A stretch of DNA of 64,000 bases from Sphingomonadaceae bacterium (GTDB lineage: Bacteria > Pseudomonadota > Alphaproteobacteria > Sphingomonadales > Sphingomonadaceae): positions 236,150 to 300,149 of the forward strand of contig JANWWL010000001.1 in NCBI GenBank assembly GCA_025056155.1, in the 5' to 3' direction. Made by a program: the position numbers and the translations under genes. Positions within the stretch are counted from its first letter, which is position 1, and each line of letters begins with the position of its first letter. Positions 45,887 to 54,184 of this stretch are shown piece after piece. Under the pieces are notes generated by a model. That model was not told the origin of the DNA and searched no databases. It worked only from the letters and a program-made list of their open reading frames with translations.

Positions 45887-46428
45887 TCGTCGAGCCCCTG
45901 GCCATCCCGGACGTGAAGCGGCTGCGCCCCGTGGTGCACGGGGATGCGCGGGGTTTCTTTCTCGAGACGTTCCGGGCCGACGTCTTCGCCGCGGCCGGCC
46001 TGCCGACCGAATGGGCCCAGGACAATCACAGCCGCTCGACCCGCGGGGTGCTGCGCGGCCTTCACTACCAGCTCGTCCATCCCCAGGGAAAGCTTGTGCG
46101 CGTGGCCCGAGGCCGAGTGTTCGACGTGGCGGTCGACCTTCGGCGCTCGTCGCCCACCTTCGGACGCTGGGTGGGCGTCGAGCTCACGGACGCCACCCTC
46201 GAGATGCTGTGGATCCCGCCGGGCTTCGCCCACGGCTTCCTCGTGCTCTCGGACGTGGCGGACTTCCTCTACAAGTGCACCACCCCTTGGGACCGGGCGA
46301 GCGACCGCGCGTTGCGCTGGGACGACCCCGAGGTCGGCATTCGATGGCCGCTTCAGGGCCAGGCGCCCACCCTGTCGCCCCGGGATGCCGCGGCCCCGGG
46401 GCTCAAGGCGGCCGAGCTCTTCCCGTGA
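45883..46428 (+). CDS. rfbC: dTDP-4-dehydrorhamnose 3,5-epimerase
   Basis: A 181-residue RmlC cupin. [33 protein letters not shown] (active-site His), [26 protein letters not shown] and [15 protein letters not shown] are all present. Start is GTG 45883, overlapping rfbA; the stop overlaps rfbD as GTGA. Confidence 0.96.
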   Translation: MIVEPLAIPDVKRLRPVVHGDARGFFLETFRADVFAAAGLPTEWAQDNHSRSTRGVLRGLHYQLVHPQGKLVRVARGRVFDVAVDLRRSSPTFGRWVGVELTDATLEMLWIPPGFAHGFLVLSDVADFLYKCTTPWDRASDRALRWDDPEVGIRWPLQGQAPTLSPRDAAAPGLKAAELFP

Positions 46429-47297
46429 AAGTGTTGGTGACCGGAGCGCAAGGACAATTGGGCCGCGCGCTGGCGGCGGCCTGCCCCCCGGGTGTCTCGA
46501 TGATGGCCTTGGGACGCGACCGGCTCGACATCGGCCAGGCTGGTGATGTGCACCGGGTCATCGGAGGCGAAGCGCCGGACCTCGTCATCAACGCCGCGGC
46601 CTATACCGCCGTCGACCGGGCCGAGGCCGAGCCGGAGTTGGCGATGCGCCTCAACGGCGCGGCACCCGGCTGGCTGGCGACGGCGGCCCGGGCCGTCGGC
46701 GCGCGCTTCGTCCACGTGTCGAGCGATTTCGTGTTCGACGGGACGCGCGCCAGCCCCTATCCCCCCGATGCGCCGCCCAATCCCCTTAGCGTCTATGGCC
46801 GCAGCAAGCTCGAGGGCGAGCGCGCCGTGCTGGCCGCCCATCCCGACGCGTTGGTGGTGCGCACCGCCTGGGTGCACGATGGGCAAGGGCGCAATTTCGT
46901 GCGCACCATGCTGGGCTTGATGCAGACCCGCGAGGAGGTCCGGGTGGTCTGCGATCAGCTGGGCACGCCCACCCACGCGCCGAGCCTTGCTCGGGCGATC
47001 TGGGGCCTCGTGGCCGCGGAGGCCAAAGGGGTCTTCCACTGGACGGACGCCGGCGTGGCCAGCTGGTACGACTTCGCCGTGGCCATCCAAGAGGAAGGGC
47101 TGGCGCTCGGCCTGCTCGACCGCGCCGTCCCCGTGCGCCCGATCCGAACGGCCGACTACCCCACCCCGGCCCGCCGACCGGCGTGCGCCATCCTCGACAA
47201 GGAAGCGAGTTGGCGCCTCCTGGGCCCCGCCCGGCATTGGCGGGTCGAACTGCGCTCGGCCCTGGCCGCCCTCGCCGCGGCCCGTGCTCCGGCATGA
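46425..47297 (+). CDS. rfbD: dTDP-4-dehydrorhamnose reductase
   Basis: A 290-residue RmlD, the NAD(P)H-dependent last step of dTDP-L-rhamnose synthesis. It shows VLVTGAQGQLGRAL, VINAAAYTAVDRAE, VSSDFVFDGTR, YGRSKLEGE (catalytic Tyr/Lys) and VVRTAWVHDGQGRNFVRTML. Start GTG 46425 overlaps the rfbC stop; the stop overlaps the rfbB ATG. Confidence 0.95.
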   Translation: MKVLVTGAQGQLGRALAAACPPGVSMMALGRDRLDIGQAGDVHRVIGGEAPDLVINAAAYTAVDRAEAEPELAMRLNGAAPGWLATAARAVGARFVHVSSDFVFDGTRASPYPPDAPPNPLSVYGRSKLEGERAVLAAHPDALVVRTAWVHDGQGRNFVRTMLGLMQTREEVRVVCDQLGTPTHAPSLARAIWGLVAAEAKGVFHWTDAGVASWYDFAVAIQEEGLALGLLDRAVPVRPIRTADYPTPARRPACAILDKEASWRLLGPARHWRVELRSALAALAAARAPA

Positions 47298-48412
47298 GCC
47301 GGCCGCCGCTCGCCTCGCTGCTGGTGACCGGCGGGGCCGGCTTCATCGGCGCAAATTTCGTGAGGTTCTGGCGGGCCCGCCACCCCGAAAGCCGCATCAC
47401 CGTGCTGGATGCGCTGACCTACGCGGGCAACCCGGCGAGCCTGGCCGACGTGGCGGACGTCGAGCTGGTGGTGGGCGACATCTGCGACGAGGCGCTGGTG
47501 GACCACTTGTTGCAAACGCGCTCGGTCGACACGATCGTGCATTTCGCGGCCGAAAGCCACGTCGACCGCTCGATCACGGGGCCCGACGCCTTCATCCGCA
47601 CCAACGTGCTGGGCACCCACAGCCTTCTGAAAGCCGCCCGGCGCGCCTGGTTGGAACGGGGGCCCCGGCCGCATCGCTTCCACCACGTCTCGACCGACGA
47701 GGTCTACGGAACCCTGGGACCCACCGACCCCGCCTTCACCGAGACCACGCCCTACGCACCCAATTCGCCCTATTCGGCCTCCAAGGCCGCCTCCGACCAT
47801 CTGGTGCGCGCCTATCACCACACCTATGGGCTTCAGGTCACCACCTCGAACTGCTCGAACAACTACGGCCCCTTCCAGTTCCCCGAAAAGCTCATCCCGC
47901 TGTTCCTCCTGAACGCGCTGCACGGCAGGCCCCTGCCCATCTACGGCGACGGCCTCCAGGTGCGAGACTGGCTGCACGTGGAAGACCATTGCCTGGGGGT
48001 GGCCCTGGTGCTGGAACGCGGCGAACCCGGCCGCACCTACAACGTCGGGGGTGGCGCGGAGCTCGCCAACCTTGCCGTCGTCGACATGCTGTGCGCCCTG
48101 GTCGACCGGCGTTTCGCCGAACGGCCCGACCTGGCGCGCCGCTTCCCCGAGGCCCCGCCGGCACGGGGGCGGCCGACCGCGAGCCTCAAGACCCACGTGG
48201 CCGACCGACCGGGACACGACCGGCGCTATGCCATCGACTGCACGCGGCTTGCGCGCGAGCTGGGCTACGCCCCGCGCCGCCGGTTCGACGAGGGGCTCGC
48301 CCAGACGGTTGACTGGTACCTCGACCACGAGCCCTGGTGGCGGGCCATCCTCGACGGCTCGTACCGCCGGGCGGGTGAGCGGCTGCGGGCCCAGGCCGGC
48401 AAGCGCGCCTGA
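47294..48412 (+). CDS. rfbB: dTDP-glucose 4,6-dehydratase
   Basis: A 372-residue RmlB. Motifs: LLVTGGAGFIGANFVRF, HFAAESHVDRSITGPDAFI, HVSTDEVYGTLG (catalytic Thr-Asp-Glu), YSASKAASDHLVRAYHHTYGL (Tyr-x3-Lys) and NCSNNYGPFQFPEKLIPL. With rfbA, rfbC and rfbD it completes the rhamnose-donor pathway. ATG 47294 overlaps the rfbD stop. Confidence 0.97.
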   Translation: MSRPPLASLLVTGGAGFIGANFVRFWRARHPESRITVLDALTYAGNPASLADVADVELVVGDICDEALVDHLLQTRSVDTIVHFAAESHVDRSITGPDAFIRTNVLGTHSLLKAARRAWLERGPRPHRFHHVSTDEVYGTLGPTDPAFTETTPYAPNSPYSASKAASDHLVRAYHHTYGLQVTTSNCSNNYGPFQFPEKLIPLFLLNALHGRPLPIYGDGLQVRDWLHVEDHCLGVALVLERGEPGRTYNVGGGAELANLAVVDMLCALVDRRFAERPDLARRFPEAPPARGRPTASLKTHVADRPGHDRRYAIDCTRLARELGYAPRRRFDEGLAQTVDWYLDHEPWWRAILDGSYRRAGERLRAQAGKRA

Positions 48413-48429
48413 GGGCAGGCCGCCGCCGC

Positions 48430-49470
48430 GTGGCGATCGCGCCCCCCACCGGCCCCGACCCGCCGGCCCGACGGCGTCTTGCCCGGCGCGTCGTGCGCGC
48501 TCGGCGATGGGCGGCCCGCCATCGACTGCGGCTTTCGGTGGGCTTCGCCATCGCCGTGGTGCTGATCGCGTTCGCGGCGTTGGCCGCAATCCTCAAGGAC
48601 CTGTCCTGGGCCGAGGTCGCCCAGGCGTTGCGCTCGATCTCGGTCCGGCAGCTTTCGCTGGCGCTTGCGTTGACGGTGGCGAGCTACCTCTCCCTCACCT
48701 TCTACGACGTGCTGGCGCTCCAGGCGATCGGACGTCCGCTTCCCTGGTGGCGCGCAGCGCTGGGCAGTTTTTCGGCCTACTGCTTCAGCCACAATTTCGG
48801 CTTCGCGCCCGTCACCGGGGCTGCGGCCCGGTGGCGGGCCTATGCGGGCACTGGGCTCACACCGGCCGACATCGCCCGGATCGTGGTGATCGCCGGGGTC
48901 ACCTTCTGGCTTGGCATCTTCCTGATGTTCGGCCTTTTCCTGGTGCAGGTGCCGGGCGCCCTGCGCTGGCATGACGCGACGCTGCCGCAGCCCATCCAGG
49001 CGGCGCTCGGACTCGGGGTTCTGGGGGTGCTGGCGGCCTACCTCGTGGCCTGTGCGCGCCGGACGGGCCCGCTGCGTATCCTGGGCTGGTCCCTGCCCGT
49101 CCCCACCCTGCCGCAAGCGCTGGCGCAGTTCGGGCTCGCGGCCCTCGACATCTCGCTGGCGGCCGCCGCTTTGCTGGCACTGTTGCCGGGCGATCCGTGG
49201 GCCCAGTTCGGGGCGTTCCTGGTGGCCTACGTGATCGCCATGATCGTGGCCCTTCTGTCGCATGCGCCGGGCGGGCTTGGCGTGTTCGAGGCCGCGATCC
49301 TGGTGAGCCTGCCCCAGGTGGGCCGCGCCGATTTGGTTTCCGCGCTGATCGTCTACCGCCTCCTCTATCACTGGCTGCCGCTGCTGGCCGCCGTCCTGCT
49401 GCTCGGCGGGCGCGAGGCGCTGCGCTTCCGCGCCACCCCGTTCAGCCCCGATCAAGGCGGTGGAGGTTAG
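48430..49470 (+). CDS. UPF0104/lysylphosphatidylglycerol-synthase transmembrane family protein
   Basis: A 346-residue integral membrane protein, about 8 helices, with a basic N-terminus and the family segments FNFGFAPVTGAAARWRAY-like block (residues about 120-140), SHAPGGLGVFEAAIL and LIVYRLLYHWLPLLAAVLL. The family includes AglD and the flippase half of MprF. As the last gene of the rfb-EPS operon it could move a lipid-linked intermediate, but that is inference. Starts at GTG 48430. The terminator at 49508 follows. Confidence 0.87.
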   Translation: MAIAPPTGPDPPARRRLARRVVRARRWAARHRLRLSVGFAIAVVLIAFAALAAILKDLSWAEVAQALRSISVRQLSLALALTVASYLSLTFYDVLALQAIGRPLPWWRAALGSFSAYCFSHNFGFAPVTGAAARWRAYAGTGLTPADIARIVVIAGVTFWLGIFLMFGLFLVQVPGALRWHDATLPQPIQAALGLGVLGVLAAYLVACARRTGPLRILGWSLPVPTLPQALAQFGLAALDISLAAAALLALLPGDPWAQFGAFLVAYVIAMIVALLSHAPGGLGVFEAAILVSLPQVGRADLVSALIVYRLLYHWLPLLAAVLLLGGREALRFRATPFSPDQGGGG

Positions 49471-49507
49471 GGAGGTCCAACCCTCTGACCCCCTTTGAGA
49501 GGCCCCT

Positions 49508-49531
49508 GCCCCCGGCGGGGGCCCGTTTTTT
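49508..49531 (+). terminator. Rho-independent terminator closing the EPS operon
   Basis: GCCCCC pairs with GGGGGC around a 3-nt loop, followed after three bases by a run of six T. This is the clearest intrinsic terminator in the window. It lies 37 bp after the UPF0104 stop and faces the convergent Dps gene. Confidence 0.85.
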
Positions 49532-49567
49532 GTGTCTGACCGACGCCGGCGGCCCGGGGTGGCCGGA

Positions 49568-50077
49568 TCAGGCGAGCAGCGCACGCAGCATCCAGGCGGT
49601 CTTCTCGTGAACCTGGATCCGCCGGGTCATCAGGTCAGCCGTCGGCTGGTCGTGCGCCGCCTCGGCCAGCTGCAACATCTCCCGCGCCGTGCGCACGACG
49701 GTCGCCTGATCCTCGGCCAGTTCGGCCACCATCGCCATGGCCTCGGGCACGCCGTTGGCGTCCTTCACGCGGGCTAGGCGCTGGAACTCGGAATGGCTGC
49801 CGGGCGCGAAAGCACCGAGGGCCCGCATCCGCTCGGCGATCTCGTCCACGGCGGCCCACAGCTCGGTGTACTGCTCCTCGAACATGGCATGGAGCGTGTG
49901 GAAGTGAGGCCCCGTCACGTTCCAGTGATAGTTGTGGGTCTTGAGATAGAGGGTGTAGGTGTCGGCCAGCACGCGGGCCAACCCCTGGGTGATGGCCTCG
50001 AGCCGGTCGGCGGGGATGCCGAGGTCGGGCCCACGGGGCCTCGGCTCCTCGGCGATGTGGTTCTTCTTCTTTCCCAT
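49568..50077 (-). CDS. Dps/ferritin-like DNA-binding stress protein
   Basis: A 169-residue ferritin-like protein: LADTYTLYLKTHNYHWNVTGPHFHTLHAMFEEQYTELW carries the Dps ferroxidase residues (His and Asp/Glu in the W-N-V-T-G and EEQY blocks), and AEDQATVVRTAREML continues the four-helix bundle. The Lys-rich N-terminus (MGKKKNH) could contact DNA. It should store iron and protect DNA from peroxide. ATG 50077 has an AGGGGGAAC site. Confidence 0.93.
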   Translation of the reverse strand: MGKKKNHIAEEPRPRGPDLGIPADRLEAITQGLARVLADTYTLYLKTHNYHWNVTGPHFHTLHAMFEEQYTELWAAVDEIAERMRALGAFAPGSHSEFQRLARVKDANGVPEAMAMVAELAEDQATVVRTAREMLQLAEAAHDQPTADLMTRRIQVHEKTAWMLRALLA

Positions 50078-50095
50078 GAGGTTCCCCCTTCGGCG

Positions 50096-51301
50096 CTAGC
50101 GGCCGCTTACGTCAAACGCCGTCACGCGGGTGCCCGTCGCAGCGCAGTCGATCTCCATCCGGCTGCGGTGGTCGGGCCAGGTTCCGGTCGCGTCCACGAC
50201 GAAACGCCAGCTGCCCGCTTGTTGCCGCGCGGCGGGCACGGCGTTCAGGTCGAGCGCGGTGGCGCCCGTCTGGCCGATCTGGCGCGCGCCCTCGGCCAGA
50301 CAGGCCTGCGCCTCCGTGCGCGCCGCGCCGGGGAAGAGACCGTAGTCGGCGTTGATGCGGGCCGGCCCGCCGGTGGTCGTGGCGAGCTGGCTGCGGCCCT
50401 GCGAGGTGAGGATGGCAATGAGCCCGGCCGCCAGCCCGGCGCCCAGCAGGCCCGCCGCCACGCCCGAGCCGCCGCCCCCGCCGCCGGAGCCGCCCGAGCT
50501 GACGGAGCTCGGCTGGAAGTTCCCGAAGCCGTAGGCGAAGCGCGCCTCGCACCCCTGGTCCACCCAGATCGACCTCCGGTCGAAGCCCCAGCTGCGGCCT
50601 TGCCGGCACTGCGCGTTCGACAGCTGCTCGACGAGCTCGACGCGGCCCTCGGTGTCGACCGTGCAGCGCTGGTAGCGGTTGTTGCGGCTGGCGCAGCGCA
50701 GCTCGCCGGCGTAGCCCCGGCCCTGCCAGCTGCTGCCCGAGCCGCCCCAACCGCCGCCGCTGCCGTAGCCATAGGCGAAGCGGCCCTGGCAGCCGTTGCG
50801 CACCGTGATCGAGCTGCGGTCGTAGCGCCAGCTCTGCCCCTCGATGCAGGGCGCGTTCGAGACCTGCTGGACCAGCCGGACCCGGCCGCCCGTGTTGACC
50901 CGGCAGGTCTCGACGCGGTTGTCGCGGCTGCGGCAGGTGATCTCGCCCGCAAAGCCGTCGCCCGAGCCGCCCCAGCCGCCGCCGGAGCCCCCGGAGCCGC
51001 CCCAGCCGCCGTTGCCGGCGAGCGAGGCTTCGAAGATGCCGCCGCAGCCGTTCGCCACCCACAGGCTGTTGCCCCGCCGGCGCCACGTCAGCCCCTCGCG
51101 GCAGCGCATCGACCGGTCCGGCTCGAGGTAGCTCACCGACCGGGTGCCGGGCGGCAGCCTGCAGCTGCTCTGCTGCCCCGGCTCGGAATAGCACTGGATC
51201 TCGACCCGGTCAGCCTGCGCGGCGGCCGGGGCCGCGCCTGCCCCGAGCGCGGCTGCGCCGGCCATCAGCGACGCGCGCCACACCCGCGTGGTCATGAGCA
51301 T
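50096..51301 (-). CDS. DUF3011 repeat protein, exported
   Basis: A 401-residue exported protein (signal peptide ending GAAPAAAQA). It contains three DUF3011-like cysteine repeats, each of the form C-x-S-x-n-C...G-x-V-x-L...S-x-x-x-C-x-x-G-x-(S/T)-W...GC-x-A/G-x-F, separated by Gly-Trp-Gly-Ser-rich linkers, then a short hydrophobic segment (AAGLLGAGLAAGLIAIL) and a C-terminal beta domain. An AGGAGGAGG site lies 8 nt before ATG 51301. Function unknown; divergent from argS. Confidence 0.85.
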   Translation of the reverse strand: MLMTTRVWRASLMAGAAALGAGAAPAAAQADRVEIQCYSEPGQQSSCRLPPGTRSVSYLEPDRSMRCREGLTWRRRGNSLWVANGCGGIFEASLAGNGGWGGSGGSGGGWGGSGDGFAGEITCRSRDNRVETCRVNTGGRVRLVQQVSNAPCIEGQSWRYDRSSITVRNGCQGRFAYGYGSGGGWGGSGSSWQGRGYAGELRCASRNNRYQRCTVDTEGRVELVEQLSNAQCRQGRSWGFDRRSIWVDQGCEARFAYGFGNFQPSSVSSGGSGGGGGGSGVAAGLLGAGLAAGLIAILTSQGRSQLATTTGGPARINADYGLFPGAARTEAQACLAEGARQIGQTGATALDLNAVPAARQQAGSWRFVVDATGTWPDHRSRMEIDCAATGTRVTAFDVSGR

Positions 51302-51431
51302 CGGCTGGCCTCCTCCTGGTCGCGGGCCCGCCCTAGTCGACGGGGGCGGCCGCGACAATGCCCTCCGCCATTGTGGGCCGGCGCCCGGGCCGCTAACGCG
51401 GCGGCGGCGCGGGCGGCAGGGCAGGCAGGCG

Positions 51432-53162
51432 GTGGACATCTTCGGGCGGTTCGAGACGGCGGTGGCGGATGCAGTCGCTGGCCTCGTCGCCGACGGCACC
51501 CTCCCGGCCCCGCCTGCCGGCCTTCCCCCCGTCGAGCCGCCGCGCGATCCCGCCCACGGCGACCTGGCCTCGAGTGCGGCGCTCGAGCTGGCGCGGTCGG
51601 CCGGTGCAGCCCCGCGCGAGCTTGCGACCCGGCTGGCCTTCGCGCTCGCCCGCCATCCCGATGTCGAGCGGGCCGAGGTGGCAGGCCCCGGCTTCGTCAA
51701 TCTCGTGCTGAGGCGCGCGGCCTGGGAGGCGGAGATCCTGCGGATCCTCGAGGCCGGCGCCGACTATGGGCGCGGCCCGCCGCGGAACGAAGCCCTGCCC
51801 ATCAACGTCGAATATGTCTCGGCCAATCCCACCGGCCCCTTGCACATGGGCCATGGCCGCGGCGCCGTGGTGGGCGATGCCCTCGCCAACCTGCTCGCCT
51901 TCGTCGGCCACCGGGTGGAGCGCGAGTACTACATCAATGACGCGGGCGCCCAGGTGGACGCGCTCGCCCGTTCGGTGCACTGGCGTTATCGCGAAGCCTT
52001 GGGGCTCGTATCCGGGCCGGTGCCCTCCGGGCTTTACCCAGGTTCCTACCTCGTACCGCTGGGCCAGGAGCTGGCCCGCGAGCTGGGCCCTGGCTTGGCC
52101 GATGCGCCCGAGGCCCAATGGCTTCCGGCGTTTCGCGAACGGGCCGTGGCCGCCATGATGGCCGACATCCGCGAGGATCTGGCGGCGCTCGGCATTCGCC
52201 ACGACCGCTTCACCTCAGAGGCCGAGCTCCTCGCCCGCGGCGCGCCTGCCCGGGCCGAAGAGCGCCTGCGGGCCATGGGACTGGTCTACGACGGGCGTCT
52301 TCCCCCGCCGCGAGGCGACGTGAGCGACGACTGGGAGCCCGTCGACCTGCCCCTGTTCCGCTCGACCGCCTTCGGCGACGACGTCGACCGGCCGATCCGC
52401 AAGTCGGACGGCAGCTGGACCTACTTCGGCGCCGACATGGCCTATCACGCCGAGAAGGCCGAGCGCGCGTCGGCCCTCGTCGACGTTTGGGGGGCCGATC
52501 ATGCGGGCACGGTCAAGCGGATCGAGGCGGCCGTCGCGGCGCTCACGGGGGGCCGGGTGCCGCTCACCGTGAAGCTCGTCCAGATGGTCCGCCTGTTCCG
52601 CGGGGGCGAGCCCGTGCGGATGTCGAAGCGGGCGGGCGATTTCGTGACCCTGCGCGAGGTGGTGGAGGAAGTGGGCCGCGACGTGGTGCGCTTCATGATG
52701 CTTACCAAGCGGCCGGAAAGCCCGCTCGACTTCGACTTCGTGAAGGTGGTGGAGCAATCGCGGGACAACCCGGTGTTCTACGTGCACTACGCGCACGCCC
52801 GCATTCGGTCGGTGGAACGCCGCGCGGCGGACGCGGGCCTCACCCCACCCGCCGATCCCCCGCTCGACCGGCTGGACGACGCGGAACTGCGGCATGCCAA
52901 ACTCTTGGCCCAATGGCCTCGGGTGGTGACGCTGGCGGCCCGCGCGCTGGAACCCCACCGGGTGGCCTTTTTCTTGCAGGAGGTCGCGGGCAGCTTCCAC
53001 GCGCTGTGGAACCGTGGGAACGACGACCCGGCCTTTCGCATCCTGGTGGACGGGGATCCCGGCCTGTCGGCCGCTCGGCTGGCGCTGGCGCAGGCCACGG
53101 CGATCGTCATCCGGGCGGGGCTCGGCATCATGGGCGTGGAACCCGTCGAGGAGCTGCATTGA
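51432..53162 (+). CDS. argS: Arginyl-tRNA synthetase
   Basis: A 576-residue class I synthetase. The N-terminal Add1 domain is followed by VEYVSANPTGPLHMGHGRG (HIGH motif as HMGH), YINDAGAQVD, WGADHAGTVKR and the KMSKS-like VRMSKRAGDF. The anticodon-binding domain ends the protein. It begins at GTG 51432 after a purine-rich stretch. The SPOR-domain gene follows within 3 bp, an order common in alphaproteobacteria. Confidence 0.97.
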   Translation: MDIFGRFETAVADAVAGLVADGTLPAPPAGLPPVEPPRDPAHGDLASSAALELARSAGAAPRELATRLAFALARHPDVERAEVAGPGFVNLVLRRAAWEAEILRILEAGADYGRGPPRNEALPINVEYVSANPTGPLHMGHGRGAVVGDALANLLAFVGHRVEREYYINDAGAQVDALARSVHWRYREALGLVSGPVPSGLYPGSYLVPLGQELARELGPGLADAPEAQWLPAFRERAVAAMMADIREDLAALGIRHDRFTSEAELLARGAPARAEERLRAMGLVYDGRLPPPRGDVSDDWEPVDLPLFRSTAFGDDVDRPIRKSDGSWTYFGADMAYHAEKAERASALVDVWGADHAGTVKRIEAAVAALTGGRVPLTVKLVQMVRLFRGGEPVRMSKRAGDFVTLREVVEEVGRDVVRFMMLTKRPESPLDFDFVKVVEQSRDNPVFYVHYAHARIRSVERRAADAGLTPPADPPLDRLDDAELRHAKLLAQWPRVVTLAARALEPHRVAFFLQEVAGSFHALWNRGNDDPAFRILVDGDPGLSAARLALAQATAIVIRAGLGIMGVEPVEELH

Positions 53163-53164
53163 CG

Positions 53165-54052
53165 ATGGCGCGCGGTCTCTCCCCCCGGGCCGAGGCCGAA
53201 CGACGGAGCCCTGCGGGCCGCGAGCCATGGCTTGAAGAAGCGGACTTCGACGACCCCCGCCGCGGTAGCGGCACCGGGCAGCGCGCCCTCGTGGCTCTTG
53301 TGGTGGTGCTCGGCCTGCTCGTCGCTCTGGTGGGCGTGGCCTTGTGGACGGGCCGCGACGAGGGAGGCTCGGCCATCGACGTGCCGAGGGGCGAGATCCC
53401 CCTCATCCGCTCGCCCGGGCCGTGGAAGGTTCCCGCCGAGGGCCCCGACACCGAAGGCGAACCCGTCGAGGGCCAGGGGCAGGTGCTGTTTCCGGCCGGG
53501 GAAGGCCTGGAGCCCGAGGCCGCGCTCGACCCCGCTCGCCTGCCGGAGGAGCCGGTGCCACCCGGGCCGCCCACGGACCTGTTGCCCGAGGGGTTCGCCA
53601 CGGAACCCGCGGCCCCCATCGCCACCCCGCCACCGGCCAAGGGGGCCACCCCGCCGCCCGCCCCGCGGGGCGAGGTGCCGGGCCGACCTCCGACGTCGCC
53701 GCCCGCCCGTGCCACACCTGCCGCGCCCTCCGCCCCCCCGGCCCCGGCCGCTCCGTCCGAACCGCCAGCGACCGACCCATCCCTCGCCGCCGCCCCGGCC
53801 GGACTCGTGAGCGACGGCACGATCCAACTGGGCGCCTTCTCGAACGAGACGCGGGCCAGGGCCCACTGGCGGGAGCTGTCGGGCCGTTTCCCGGCCCTCG
53901 CCGTCTTCCGGCCGGAAATCGCGAGCGTCGAGCGCGACGGCCGCACCCTGTGGCGACTGAGAGCCCGCGGCCCCGACGCCGTGGCCGTGTGCGATCGGCT
54001 GCGGATGGCGGGCGAAACCTGTGCCGCCGTGCGCGCCTCGGCCGCGCCTTGA
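53165..54052 (+). CDS. SPOR domain-containing membrane protein
   Basis: A 295-residue bitopic protein: about 38 cytoplasmic residues, one membrane helix (ALVALVVVLGLLVALVGVALW), a long Pro/Ala/Glu-rich periplasmic linker and a C-terminal SPOR domain (TIQLGAFSNETRARAHWREL to the end) that binds denuded peptidoglycan at septa. ATG 53165 follows the argS stop by 2 bp; an in-frame TTG at 53159 overlaps it. Confidence 0.9.
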   Translation: MARGLSPRAEAERRSPAGREPWLEEADFDDPRRGSGTGQRALVALVVVLGLLVALVGVALWTGRDEGGSAIDVPRGEIPLIRSPGPWKVPAEGPDTEGEPVEGQGQVLFPAGEGLEPEAALDPARLPEEPVPPGPPTDLLPEGFATEPAAPIATPPPAKGATPPPAPRGEVPGRPPTSPPARATPAAPSAPPAPAAPSEPPATDPSLAAAPAGLVSDGTIQLGAFSNETRARAHWRELSGRFPALAVFRPEIASVERDGRTLWRLRARGPDAVAVCDRLRMAGETCAAVRASAAP

Positions 54053-54184
54053 AGGGTGCCCGAGCCCGCCGCGGCCGTTCCGGCCGTTCAGGATTGCGAC
54101 GTTCGCGCGGGGGCGCACTTTTTGACAGCTTGAGAACGGCCCCAGCGGCCCCCTAACGCCGTCCGCACGCCAGGGGAGAGCGCC

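Noticed and set aside
50450..51030. Repetitive Gly/Ser-coding DNA that looked like a satellite or CRISPR-like array
   Set aside because: It encodes the linkers of the DUF3011 protein; repeats are irregular and there are no spacers.
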